Shown: positions 22,866 to 34,160, numbered from the stretch's first letter. The stretch is 64,000 nt of DNA from Dicyema japonicum (GCA_011109175.1 RDEW01000011.1:754374-818373), one strand, 5' to 3'. Numbers and translations: made by a program. Notes: generated by a model from the letters alone, not told the origin.

Positions 22866-23461
22866 CCAAATTTCTGGACACCTTGATTTCGAACTTTTCC
22901 GGAGAATGAACCCACTCAGTCGTACCTCAAAACAATTTAACACTAGGTTTCTACTAAAGCCATCGAAAGCTTTGGTATCAACAAACTCTAGGACGTTTGA
23001 CGCTGCGATACTTTCTTATCCGGGAAGTTTGCATCCTTTTAGTGCGCTTTCGCAGCGGTTACCATACGGATTTACACGACCACATGATCAGGACGATGGG
23101 CTATATGGTCACTAATCTCGTCACTGTGACCTCTCTTCCCTCTAGAGTCTATACGGTCACCTAATCTCTTGTATTGGCCCCCTTTGATTTTTCACATCAG
23201 ATGCCCTCCCTTACACTAAATGTCTTCATCTTCTCAGGGTGGATGCGCCCTCTTACCTCTTCCTTGATACTCAGAATACATCAGTCGTGAACTAACACAG
23301 CATAGGATGCGCCAACATCCTAATTCGGATTCCATCTCCCACGAATTTGAGGAACCTGGACAAGTATGCCTAAGGAAGACAAGGGAGTTATCAGTTACAT
23401 GAAAACAAACTTTAGTAGAATAAAACAAATCACTTTTGAAAGACTGAGAGAGGCCTCGAGA

Positions 23462-24202
23462 AACCTAAATAGATAGAGGTCCCCAACCCTTAGTACACTC
23501 ATCACAAACGACGTCCTCCACAAATACAAACATCAAGTCTTCAACCAAATACCTCCTAAACTCTCAGGCATGAACTTCAAATTCTGGTAATTCAAAGAGG
23601 CTTTTTCCTGTAAAATAAGAAAAAATGTAAACCGAAGAGTTTCGGTTCTTCACATAGCTCTCCCACGTCTGAATCTCAATAATAAGAAGTCCCCAGAAAC
23701 CAGATCAGCATGCATTCGTCTAAACGTAGTTCTGAGGCCCTCATCCCCATTTATTAGATGAATCCACTTTGTGAGGATAAGGCCAATATCGTGTCGTACC
23801 GTCTCGCTGGGATGTACGCTTCAATGTCACATGGAACGTAATTTTCCTGTTAAATTACATATTTTTCATTAAAGTGGGGGATATAAGTATAGTTACATAG
23901 GAGAAGGCAATATTGGAAGGGAATGAGTCAGATGGCGTTTGGTGGAGGATCTTACGGGAGGCTTTGAGTATTAGACTCCGGTCGATGTCGATTCCGAGAA
24001 TGTGACGGGGCAAAAACGTTTTGGCAATCATGATGGTTACATAGCCAACATTGCAGCCAATGTCTAATACTTCTTTGTCTCTGAACCAGACGTCCTTCAT
24101 TGCCTCTATCCTGGGGTCCTCCTGATTTCCAATTCTATACCCATAATAACGGTCATAGTTGCCGTATGGAAATCGCTTTTTTAATTTACTACTTTTGTTC
24201 AT
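23462..24202 (-). pseudogene. MEPCE: MEPCE/Bin3 capping-enzyme copy 2, frameshifted
   Basis: Duplicate of the intact gene at 9459-10199, with the same start (ATG at 24202) and introns (23847-23896, 23608-23632). Exon 1, with the SAM motif, is unchanged. Exon 2 (23633-23846) is 214 rather than 216 bases, owing to two one-base deletions near 23693 and 23774. Exon 3 has a third deletion near 23562. The product would lose the LTKWIH...GDEG region and the C-terminus. Either it is a young pseudogene or the deletions are assembly errors in homopolymers, since all three fall in C or G/A runs. Confidence 0.85.
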
Positions 24203-24363
24203 TACACGACAATTTTTTTTAATATTGCCTCTTATATTTTTTTTAAATATTGTTTATTTTTATAATTTAATTTACACTTATTTTAATAAACATTTACAAT
24301 TATTTTCCTCGTAGGTCTCTTATAAACAAATAATAAGTGGAGCCCATTATATTCTCTCCAACA

Positions 24364-24627
24364 CTACAAAATTTCGACTAGCTCCACCAATGTTCTGAGT
24401 GAACGAACTCCATGACATGCTATCTGTGAAAATAAGTGATTTAGAATTAAAGGTTTCTCGTAGTATACCAGTTGATCTTGAAAAGTGAGATACGATATCA
24501 CCTCTCCATTCATACTCGTATAAAATTGACCTGGTGGAGGAAGATACTTTGCTATATGATGTTTATATTGATGTGAGACGAAGATTGCAACTAGAACTGC
24601 GGAAAATATGTCTACCCAGTGATTCAA
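24364..24627 (-). other. 87-codon ORF of unknown function, copy 2 only
   Basis: The frame has a hydrophobic start (WVDIFSAVLVAIFVSHQY) that could be a membrane segment, then YLPPPGQFYTSMNGEV. The copy-1 counterpart (about 10360-10620) is disrupted. No family is recognised, and it may simply be an accidental open frame. Confidence 0.2.
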
Positions 24628-25171
24628 AGCATTATGGGCTAGAATCTGCTACTCGTTCAAGATTGGCTCTTGGAATATACCGCATATGGCGACTGGTGGT
24701 ATTCGAATTCTTATGAAAGGCCAAAATCCCTCTAATAGTCACAAGACTATTATAAAGGTTTATTCTCCACAATATGCAAGGGTGGCGAAAGATCCTATTG
24801 AACTAGAATACTTTAATCAGAGTTATCGAAAATAAAAAAAGAGTCGTCATCGCTGATATTCCAAGGCGAGTAACTACATTCTCAAACGGTATGGGATATC
24901 GGTGGCAAGGATCTTTTTGATCAGAAAGTGTCTAGACCGGTCAGAAGCTTTATTTTGTCGATTGATGCAACAGTCGTTCAATCAAGAGGTTGGACTCGCA
25001 TGCTTACAGATGTGACATAATCAATCTGCTTGGCAGATAAGTTAAAGAACTCTTTGCTTACTGTAGATTATCAAGAATTCACGTACAATTGGAAAATCTC
25101 TGAAGCATGAATTAAAGTTGCTATGTGATATTGTGCCTAAAATAATGAAAACCCATTAAAAGTAATAAATA

Positions 25172-26380
25172 GGGCAACCAGAAAATTGCAATTTTCAAAA
25201 TACAAATTGCAAATAATTTTTTAATTGTAAAATTGCATTATTTATGATTAAACTCCCAAAGTCCATCTTCAAATTTAGAGACAATTTTAACAACTTCTAG
25301 AAGATTCTGGAGTAATATTTGCTGTTTTTAGCCAGCTTCCCCATCTTGTGAGAACAACTTACGATGGATTTCCTATTTGTGAGAACATTTCACAGCGTCT
25401 TTTGTTCTTCCCCCTTAAAGAAGAAATCAGGGTATCAACATGTTTGAAGTAGGATTTTATTCCTTGTGTAATAGATGTGAAACAAAAGTGACGTGGAAAA
25501 GATTTTGATATTAAATTAAATTTATTCCATAGACCAATGGTAACCATACAAACTAACTCCTTGATCTTGACTCGTTCCAGCATTCCAGAACTTATCTCCA
25601 GGTAACGACATTGTCCTCGAAAAAAGAATAGTGGATCCTTTTGATGCCGGTCAGGCATTGGGCGTCTCCTCAGTAAGGTGGATCCAATGAGGCCATCGGA
25701 AGGAAATAAAATAATTTATGACAAACTATCCACATAGCACCACATGGCGCCACGCGGCATATTCATTGATGTCCCAGCTAGAATTAGATTTATTCCTACC
25801 ACTTGTCATATATCTTGCAGCACGTGTGACGAATAAGAGGAAATTTTCACGTTCAATTGAAAATGTTGAAGTTGTAGGCAGAGAATGTAGGTAGTTACAT
25901 GATACGAGAAATAATTATAGCAGGTTTTTAAAACTTTTTTTATTCTTAATTAATTTTAAATTATTTATTTTCAGAAAGAAAAGGGATCAACGAGAAGGGT
26001 TATGGCTAAGACAAAAGATTGGAATGGCCATACTCCGAGGGAACTCGTTCGCAATCCACGCAGCCGGCTTTTTCAACTGACATTTGTTTAATTTTTTTTT
26101 GAAGAAAGAAATTTTATTATCAAATGAATAAAAATTAAATTAAGGCATCTGACTGGCCATGCTATTTCCCCTAACAATAGCCAACGAGATACGTTCTCGG
26201 AACCAACCAGTCTCTCGCGGATCCTTGGTCACAGCTTGAATCATGGAGCCGATCTTACGAACCGACTCATCTGCTTGTTTAATTGTTAAAAAAACAATTT
26301 TAAAATGAAAAAATATAACTACAATTAAAAAAATTTATTTGCAATTTGTATTTTATAAATTGCAATTTTTCTGGTTGCCC
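25172..26380. mobile_element. TIR element with captured retroelement 3' end, copy 2
   Basis: Counterpart of 11151-12185 with the same GGGCAACCAGAAAATTGCAA ends. It is longer because a second retroelement fragment (26094-26274) inserted into it. Confidence 0.65.
26094..26274 (-). pseudogene. 181-bp 5'-truncated retroelement insertion with 10-bp target duplication, private to copy 2
   Basis: It is flanked by TTGTTTAATT at 26084-26093 and 26275-26284, while copy 1 has a single TTGTTTGATT at the same position (about 12068). On the minus strand it encodes the last ~45 residues of the RPDG-type polyprotein (ETGWFRERISLAIVRGNSM, stop) and a 3' end that terminates in an A-run (T-run on the + strand). 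This is the expected structure of target-primed reverse transcription with severe 5' truncation. Confidence 0.9.
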
Positions 26381-26484
26381 TATTATTATTCACTACTTTA
26401 ATATTTATCTTTTTTAATTAAAGACATTTTTTCTACTTTTCTCTCTTGTCTTTCCTTAATAAAAGTATTTAAAATTAAAGACAA

Positions 26485-26673
26485 TTATTTATCATAGAAA
26501 CAATTGTTAGTTGAGGAAGCCGCGATCGAGTTCCCTCGGAGTATGGCCATTCCAATCTTTTGTCTTAGCCATAACCATTCTTGTCGATCTAATGTCTTTC
26601 TGGCAAGCATTCCTCCGAGTTTGCGCAAGAATTCAGCCGTCATTCGACCAACGGCTCCCGATGACTTGACCAT
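26485..26673 (-). pseudogene. Retroelement C-terminal fragment (RPDG family), copy 2
   Basis: Counterpart of 12291-12479 with an identical predicted 62-residue C-terminus (WLRQKIGMAILRGNS and tail). Confidence 0.7.
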
Positions 26674-26807
26674 CTAACTTTATTAAATTATATTTAATTG
26701 CAATTTATTGCAATTAGTTGCCCTAGTAATAAATATTATATATTGATTTGAAGTGAATAATTCTTAAATATAAGGTGTTTCTCGTGTGTTGTTGCTATAC
26801 GGCTGAA

Positions 26808-27270
26808 GACCGTTTTATACAAGTTGGGAGAATAGTTTATATTCAACGTGGCAAAATGAAAGACAGTCAATATTGTCGACCAGAACACAGCAACAATTGT
26901 TCGTCATTATAGTACTTCGTGGATGGCCCTGACCAGTCTGTCTCCAGGCAAACAGTCAAGTGCAAGTGGGTTTCCACATCCCATTGAAAATAGACATACA
27001 ATTTGGCGCCAAAAAGAAAGCAATCAAAAAGGCTTGGGGTGATGTCAACGAGCAATGGTAGAACTCCTCCTTCTATAAATCCCTCCAGTCGTTCAAGATT
27101 GTAATTATTGTCAGTGAATACTTAGAAAATGAACATGAACGACTATGACAGATACAAATACATGAGGGCCAAGCAGAGCATGAACAAGCTATAAAGAGGA
27201 AGGTCACCTATCTCAAGTCACTCAAAAGTGGTGTGAAGACCACTCATATAAGGAGAAAATTGCTGCCTGA
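26808..27270 (+). pseudogene. RPL14: Ribosomal protein eL14-like relic, copy 2
   Basis: It is more complete than copy 1. Blocks are RFIQVGRIVYIQRGKMK, VDGPDQSVSRQTVKCKW, IQFGAKKKAIKKAWGDVNEQ, then MNDYDRYKYMRAKQSMNKL and IKRKVTYLKSLKSG, the last two separated by one missing base. This order matches eL14: an SH3-like start, VDGP, a basic helix, and a DYDR...K C-terminal helix. Several frame breaks remain and no start codon is visible, so it is called a pseudogene. A 25-nt intron ending ACTTAG precedes the MNDYDRY block. Confidence 0.55.
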
Positions 27271-27696
27271 TTGCTGTTTAAACGTGTTAGATCTTCTATT
27301 TTGCTGTGAGTTGATGGAATTAATTCCCCTATTGTTCGGGTGACTCCCATCAACGTTTATTCGTTTCTCTAAGACCATTGCCTGCGTCTTTCCATTAAGG
27401 GACTGTCTGAACTATGTCTACTTTAAATTTCCATACTCCATGCTCTGCCTCCACCCCCGTGAGAATTATTTACCTCTAAAGAACCGCCTATTTTCGATTG
27501 CAAATACAGTCGACCCTCGCAAATTCGCCATTTATGGTTCCTTAGAATTTTGTGGCAATTTGAAAAAAATAAAATCAATAATTTTGAAGAACAATGAACA
27601 AAGAATTTAAAAATTCCTTAAATAACAAAAAACGTAATTAAGTTTTATTAAAATTTAATTGTTAAATGTTTTTGCTTTGTACTTTCTCAGATAATA

Positions 27697-27759
27697 CAGT
27701 CGAACCCAAAAATCGAGGGTGCCCAAAGGCGGGGGTTTTGTTAAGGCGGGGTTCGACTG
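27697..27759. mobile_element. 63-bp palindromic MITE with TA duplication, private to copy 2
   Basis: It has ends CAGTCGAACCC and GGGTTCGACTG in perfect inversion and is flanked by TA on both sides. Copy 1 (about 13475) has the unoccupied site, where ATAATACTGC continues directly. It is GC-rich inside, unlike its surroundings, and is the smallest clean Tc1/pogo-type insertion in the window. Confidence 0.9.
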
Positions 27760-29084
27760 TACTTGCTTTGTACTTTCTTATAGAAGAAATTAGAGAAACT
27801 TAATGTTCATTCTCAACATTGGCTGATTTCCTTCTCTATTGCAGTTAATCTAACTACAATATTTTTTTTGTTTTTTTCCGATTCTTGTTCACTATTTTCT
27901 GAACCTTCTAAAGAATTTTCATTAAATCCAAAAAATGCGGTCTTGGTAGATATTAGGCATCATTCAAAAAACCACCTAGGAAATTGATTTTTCGATAAAT
28001 ACCTTTAGATTCTTCTACCTCAATTCAGTCTACCAACTTCTCTTCAAGCTTTGGAAACTGAGTCTGTGGTAGGTTACTATTACCTTCTTTCTGGGCAGAA
28101 ACATCCTGGATCATATGGGTCCTTGTTAGGTCTTGGAATAGGAATGATTCTCGATTGTCACAAGACACGAACAAATCAGTAGTTTAGGAAAGTAGTGGAA
28201 ATTCTGTGAAAGCCTTTAACTTCTCTAGATCGAGGTTCTTCATCTACAAATTCCAATCGGCCCTCTTGTTGATGTGTTCTTGACATTCATTGGATCACCC
28301 ACTTCCATCATAGTTTTTTTTGGTGGGCTGTCGGATTGAAGATAATCTATTTTTCTTTTTTGTGACCCCAAATAGGTTTTTTTCATCTTCATGTGACCGA
28401 CTTCCGATTTGTAATTTATTGTCTGCTTGTCCTTCAAGGATTTGGTTGATGATGTTTATTAACTCCAAATGTGTGGGTTACGCTTTTTGTCTGGTCTTGG
28501 AGATATATTTTAGAATAATTTAGAATTCTGGTTTTCTTTCTGTGATTTAGACTGGAGACAAATTCGTTCAGTTTTTTGTGACAAAATCAGTTCGAAAATC
28601 TTGTGATTTAAAATGGAAAACCCATGACGGAGATACGTCTCAAAAAGAATTGATGCTGATAAAAGCTCCAAGTGGGTGTCATTCAGCACGTGCAGTGTCT
28701 GTCGTGTAGGCAATGGAATGGTGTCCCTGCCAGTGTTAGAAAACCTCCACTGTTTGAACCACATTTTAAGTTTACACGCATACGGGAAAATCTTTTAAAT
28801 ATTGTCGTAGAATTCGATGGAATGAGGGTATCTTGAAGTTTAACAATGTCTACACGTAAAAAACAGCTCGAATTCACCTTTTTACGGCATGGGTGGCCAG
28901 CTGGTCGATCGCAGTCGCTTGATTTTTAATGCTTGATATAAAAATTGCTAATTATTTTTTTGTATTTAAATTATATAAAAAATATGTGAAAATTATATAA
29001 ATTCGAACCAAATGAGAAGCAGACTATAGTTTTACGATGCACATGGAAAATGCACATGTAAATAATAATAACAGCCTTTGTACG

Positions 29085-29261
29085 AGAGCCATAATAATTA
29101 TAGCTCCGTATAGGCAGGACACACATTTTATTTAAATAAAGAACAGTGAATTTTTACTAATCGTAGGACCAAGGAATGATCTTCACTTCTTTTTTTCTTT
29201 TTCTTGTGTGTGGGTCTTTTCTAGTTCCGTAGTGAGTATCCACTGATGACGGCGTCACTCG
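29085..29261 (-). repeat. tRNA-derived SINE fragment (minus strand)
   Basis: Matches in reverse complement the body and tail of the SINEs at 34296 and 50862: the CACTGATGACGGCGTCACTC segment, the CTTGTGTGTGGGTC stretch, CCAAGGAATGATCTTCACTT, and TTTATTTAAATAAAG with CAGGACACAC. The A/B-box head is not present here. Confidence 0.7.
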
Positions 29262-29269
29262 TTCTAGAC

Positions 29270-29925
29270 CAGTGTTTCTAAACGTGGTCCCCAGAAATAT
29301 TTTTAGGTCAATTAATTTTTATGACTAAAAAAATTATTTAATTTTTATTACTTATTCGCATTAGAATATTTAATTAATTTTATTCCACGTGTTTTTTGTT
29401 ATTTGATTGTAATGGTTAATCACAAATGGATTGATTCTTATGTCCAATATGGATTTACCCAATATACTGGATCTGACAACGTCGATAAAGCGCAGTGTGT
29501 TATGTGCGACGTCACAATGGGAAACAACTCTTTGAATCGTCACAATTAAAAAGACATAAGGAAAAACTCACTCACAAAATGTTGACACTGTCGAAAGTTT
29601 TATTGCAAAGAGAACTAAATATGATAAATCTGGAAAACTTAGTAATTTCGGATTTAGACCAATAGATAAAGTATGTCTGCTAGTTTCATATGAAGTATTA
29701 ATAATTGAAGCATTTATTTTAGAAATCCTTAATTATTGCCAAAAACAGTCTCTCACTTTTTGGAGAAAATTTAATAAAACCTGCCGCAAAAATCACACTA
29801 ACTCTAAATATTATGATTTTTTAATTTTGTTAGTTTTTTTCATTAAATTGTTCTGTTACATGTGGTCCCCAGAAAAATTCAACAGACTAAAGTGGTCCCC
29901 GGTCAAAAAAGGTTAAGAAACACTG
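29270..29925 (+). mobile_element. hAT transposon nested in SINE sequence, 8-bp target duplication
   Basis: The ends are CAGTGTTTCTAAACGTGGTC and the inverse of CAGTGTTTCTTAACC, with target duplications TTCTAGAC (29262-29269) and CTCTAGAC (29926-29933). The interior encodes WIDSYVQYGFTQYTGSDN and CVMCDVTMGNNSLNRH, a BED finger of the ZBED type, and no core. The target contains TCTAGA, as does the hAT at 8247. Confidence 0.8.
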
Positions 29926-29937
29926 CTCTAGACAATC

Positions 29938-30110
29938 CAGTTCCGCAATGTACATGTGTGTCATGCAATGAAATTATTTTATTATCTAAAAGAGGAAATC
30001 TTTGTCGGCATCTTAATTTATTACATCCCTATTTCAACAATGATTTTTCTTTACTAAAAGAAAAGTTTAACAATAAAAAAAAATTTTTTTCCCGACAGAT
30101 AGCTTTGTTG
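29938..30110 (+). pseudogene. Second BED-type zinc-finger fragment
   Basis: The frame encodes CTCVSCNEIILLSKRGNLCR followed by HLNLLHPYF: C-x2-C and H-x5-H spacing, with the NL..H pattern typical of hAT BED fingers. It stops being recognisable after about 30110. Confidence 0.5.
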
Positions 30111-30189
30111 GTTGAGTTGGTTGACACCACTCTCATTGTAATGTCTTCATCGTATTCTCAATCAATCCACTCTACGCTTTTTTTCATTA

Positions 30190-32910
30190 CATCTTTCAAT
30201 GTCAGAGAAATTGCCTCAAACATTAAACAGAACATTCTATGTACGGATCTAGAAAGATACAAAACTGGTGTGGCATGTCTGCAAAAGACCAAGGTGACAG
30301 AACGAGATGTATGCTATGACAATTACCGGTTAATACTACTACTACATCCGACTACCGTCATTATGGGATGGGCTTTACATCTCACTTGTGGATCGGTTAC
30401 TCAGTATGGAGAGTAACAGACCGAATTGCTATTATCCAACTTAATATCGGATCACGTAATAAGAGATCGATCATGACTGTCATAAATGTGTATGCCCCCC
30501 ACACAGGAAGATTATCAACTTCTATAGATGAGCTTGATTTTTATATGAGTTTATCAGAAGTATACTCTCAGCTCTGCTCGTCCACGCTAATTTATATTGC
30601 GGGAAACTGGAATTCAAAGGCAGGAATTAAACGCAGAGGTGAACGTTGCATTGGTAATCACAAAAAAAGATATCGAAATTCTGGAAATTTTATGATCGAC
30701 TTTTGTAATACCTACGATTTGTTTCTGTGCAACACGGCATTTCAGCACGCCACCCAACACATGGGTAGGTTGTAGAACAAACAAAAATGGAGAGGAACAA
30801 AAAATATTCAATCAAATAGATTATATTTTGTGCAAGCAGTCGCACAAGAGATTATTAGTGGACTCTCGTTCGTATGGAAGAGCATTGAAAAATAGCGATC
30901 ACAAGATCGTAGTCTGTCGGTTGAATCTTAGCAGGCTTTATGGAATAAGCGAATCATGCACGTCCCAGAAAAACACAGATGATAGCGGGAAAAGAATTAG
31001 TAAATAATCCTGCACTCCTCACGAGATACCAGCAGCGAATGGACCAGTATCTATCCAATATTTCTATGGATGACCTACCCCACATCGTGTGTAAAAAAAT
31101 CTCTGAAGCCATAATGACGGCTGCCAAAGAAACAGTTGGGATTCGCGAATTGTCTATCCGTCAACGAGATATAAGATTTCAAATTGAAGCTTGTGGTCCT
31201 GAACGAAAATCCGAATAAAAAAGTTGCGAAATACAATCCAACACGAAATTAAGAAGAATGTGCTCCGATCATGGTCGGACTTTTTGGACCAACGAGTATT
31301 GGAAGTGGAAAGATTACATGTGCAAAATTGTTTATGGCTGTGCGTTTACTCAACCGCAGGTCAGCTAGATATTTTACCCCTAACACAATTCGAAGGACAG
31401 CCTCGTTCACTTAATAATGTGTTTACGGATTCAGAGATTTGCGGAGCCCTCCTTCGACTGAATAACAACAGAACAGCTGGACAATATTCGTGGAGAGTTG
31501 TTAAAATACGCACCAACCCAGCTAGCAGAAAAGATAACTTTTACATTCAACGAGATATTCAGGACTCATTGTTCAACTGACATCGCGATGGGAGTTCTAC
31601 TTCCTTTACAAAAACATGGCAAAACTGCAGGTCCAATTAAAAATCTCAGGCCAATCGTGCTTTTGACCACTTTGCGAAAAACATTGTCGATTACAACATT
31701 GAATATCAAATTCAGTTGACCAATACTTGTCACCAAATCAAAGCGGATTCAGACCATGAAGATCGACCGCTGATATAAAATGGAGTCATCGGTGGCTTAC
31801 GGCAATATGTCAGAAGTGCAGAAAAACAACGTATATTCTGGGAGTCGACTTATCAAAAGCATTCGACTGTGTCTGCCGAGATAAACTACTGCAAGTTCTC
31901 AAAACATAATTGATGAGGACTGTTAGAGGATTGTGCGTTTTTTGCTGGCTGACACGAGCCTCATAGTGAAAGTGGGGAAGGGCTATTCGAAAAAATTCAC
32001 GACCGGGATTGGGATTCCGCAAGGGACTCGCTTTCGCCAGTTCTCTTTGCAATCTATTTGGAAGCTGCGTTGAGGGACGTTAGAAAAGAATTGGGTCACT
32101 TAAATAATCATTTTGTGGAATTAATATATGCTGATGACATCGATTTTGTGTCTGAGGATATGGAGGTACTAAGAATCGCCGTAGATAAAACCAAAACGGT
32201 TCTGGAGAGGTGGTCTTTAAAGATCAATTCAGAAAAAACAGAGTTAACTTCGATTCAGCGGTAATCGACACTGATTGATGAAAAATAGAAATTTACTAAA
32301 AGGCTTGGCTTGTTTTTGAATGATGCTGAGGACATTACTCGTAGAAAAATGTTGGCATCGTGTACACTGAAAAGATGTGGAATATTTGGACTCGCAGAAA
32401 ACTTATCTCCTTAAATCTTCGGATGCGCTTATAACGCGTTCATACAACCAGTCCTATTTTATAACTCGGAAACATGGGAACTTCAAAACCTGACCTTGAC
32501 AGACTAGACACTTTTCATAGAAATCAATTGAGAAAAATTGCGGGAATCAAATGGCCACAGATTATCAAAAACGACACTCTCTACAAAATATGTAAATGCA
32601 AACTAATGAGCAGAGAAGTAATACCTCACGCTGGCGACTTTTCGGACATGTTCTGAGAATGGACGACGTGATTCTTTTCAATCAAATCATGGAATTGGAT
32701 TTCGGGTACGGTCAAGATGTACGCTTCCCCTCTGCCTTAATAACGATTACGCACGAATTGGCGGTCAACTCAAAACTGGAGACGATCTTGAGGATATTTG
32801 TAAACGCGCGAGAAACAGAGCTAAATGGAGAGGGCTGACTGGGAGGATAGTCGAGTGTACGAATCCCTAGGCATTTTACGTGCTTATGGCAACGCGGAAC
32901 TAACTAACTA
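30190..32910 (+). pseudogene. RTE-like non-LTR retrotransposon (APE endonuclease + RT), degenerate near-full-length copy
   Basis: Frame-broken blocks occur in the order expected of an APE-type LINE. The endonuclease includes FNVRE, CTDLERYKTGVACLQKTK, TVINVYAPHTGR, GNWNSKAG and SDHKIVVCRLN. The RT includes KNLRPIVLLTTLRKTLS, a GIGIPQGT-like block, and YADDIDFVSEDMEVL at about 32130. The C-terminus includes FHRNQLRKIAG and RWRLFGHVLRMDD. At least eight frame changes. RTE-like assignment is from the endonuclease and the WRLFGHVLRM tail; another APE clade is possible. Confidence 0.85.
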
Positions 32911-32914
32911 ACTA

Positions 32915-34160
32915 CAGTCCGATCCCGTTTCGGGGCACACCCAGGCGGTGGGGCAACCCTGCATTTCGGGGCATTTTTCATTTAGAGTCTTTTTTCCAGC
33001 ATTAATTTCCAAATTTAAAATTTTTCTTGAGCCCAAACCGGGGCACAAAGTATTTGAAATATTCCAGAAACTCAGAGAACATATTTTTCTAATATCAGGG
33101 CCAATCATTAAAAAATAGGTTTTATTGTTGCATCAAATTACAGTACAGAAGATCGAGATGGAGACTGTTCGGTCACATTCTGAGGATGGACCTGGATGTC
33201 CCGGCAAATCACGTAATAGATGAATATTTCTTGGAAAAAACAAAATCATTCCGAGGAAGGCCTAGAACAACCTTACCTATCACGCTAAATGAGGACCTAA
33301 AAGCCATAGGTAGGGAGTTGAAAACAATGGATGACCTCGATGAACTAAGAGATCTTGCGAAACGGAGAGGCCTTTGGATGCGATTGGTGCAAAGGGTGGC
33401 CGGCGCGGCACAAGGGAACCTTAATTGACTTTTGTTTTTATGTGTTATCGGCAGTGCTGATAATAATATTAATAAATTACAATATTTCTATGTTGTATTT
33501 ATGAGGGTGAAAAACTTGAACCATTGATTATTGGGAATTATAATAAACCTCGCTGTTTCAAAAAATTCGATTTTTTAATCGAATTTCGAAAGTGATATTA
33601 AAGAACGTCTTTTAAAACAAAACCTTCGTCAGGTTGTAATGCTGGTTTCAAAAAGTTGGAATGAAGTAACAGAAATTTCAATCACGGATTGTTGGAAACA
33701 AATTGAAAAAAATCGTGATGTCTTAAATTTTGATGATCGCCTAACTGATGAAATAATGACCGAAGCTGTAAATGAATATTAACTGATAATGAAGAAACTA
33801 TTGAATGCGACTCTTTTATCTATAATGGAAATATAGCTGAAAACGAGGACGTGACAGAAAAACAAATTCTGGATACTTTGAATACTCTGGAACAGAACAA
33901 TTCTTGCATAACACCAAAGTCATTTAAAAAATTCTACGAATTCCGAATGACAGTAATGAGAAACATCCGAAATGGTTACAAAATTGGAGAAAAAATAACC
34001 GATTACTTCTTTGAAGAGCGACTTGATAGATATTATTAATCAAAATAAAATCTCTTACCTATTATTACATCTATATGGTTTAAAAATAAAGATTTTAGAA
34101 TGGAAAAAACAATAACCCTTGTTTTCGGGGCACAAAGTGCCCCAAACCGGGGTTACACTG
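32915..34160 (+). mobile_element. Pogo/Tigger element with a LINE 3' end nested inside
   Basis: The termini are CAGTCCGATCCCGTTTCGGG and the inverse of CAGTGTAACCCCGGTTTGGG, flanked by TA. After a nested LINE fragment (about 33150-33480), the + strand encodes Tigger transposase residues EKLEPLIIGNYNKPRCFKKF (about 33510-33570), RQVVMLVSKSWNEVTEISIT with DCWKQIEK, and an acidic tail. The N-terminal half is missing or deleted. Confidence 0.8.
33150..33480 (+). pseudogene. RTE-like LINE 3' fragment nested in the Tigger element
   Basis: Encodes RWRLFGHILRMDLDVPANHV (after reframing) and SFRGRPRTTLPITLNEDLKA, ending ...GAAQGNLN. It finishes with AAGGGAACCTTAATTGAC and an ATAATAATATTAATAAATTA microsatellite, the 3' tail type shared by the LINE copies at 38990 and 53760. 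It is severely 5'-truncated. Confidence 0.85.

Larger units (their letters stand above)
17232..28893. repeat. Segmental duplication, copy 2 (direct orientation)
   Basis: Counterpart of 2696-14729. Private to this copy are a MULE-like block (21745-22865), a 181-bp retroelement fragment with 10-bp target duplication (26094-26274) and a 63-bp MITE with TA duplication (27697-27759). Compared with copy 1 it retains ~600 bp more of the Tigger composite and lacks ~270 bp spanning the hAT left end. The mixture of private insertions argues that both copies have existed independently for some time. Confidence 0.93.

Noticed and set aside
22810-23115. 101-codon + strand ORF after the MULE block
   Set aside because: It spans the junction between the MULE remnant and shared duplication sequence, and the matching copy-1 sequence is not open.
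26867-27055. Minus-strand ORF opposite the eL14-like relic in copy 2
   Set aside because: The plus strand carries the recognisable eL14 blocks; this frame is accidental and absent in copy 1.
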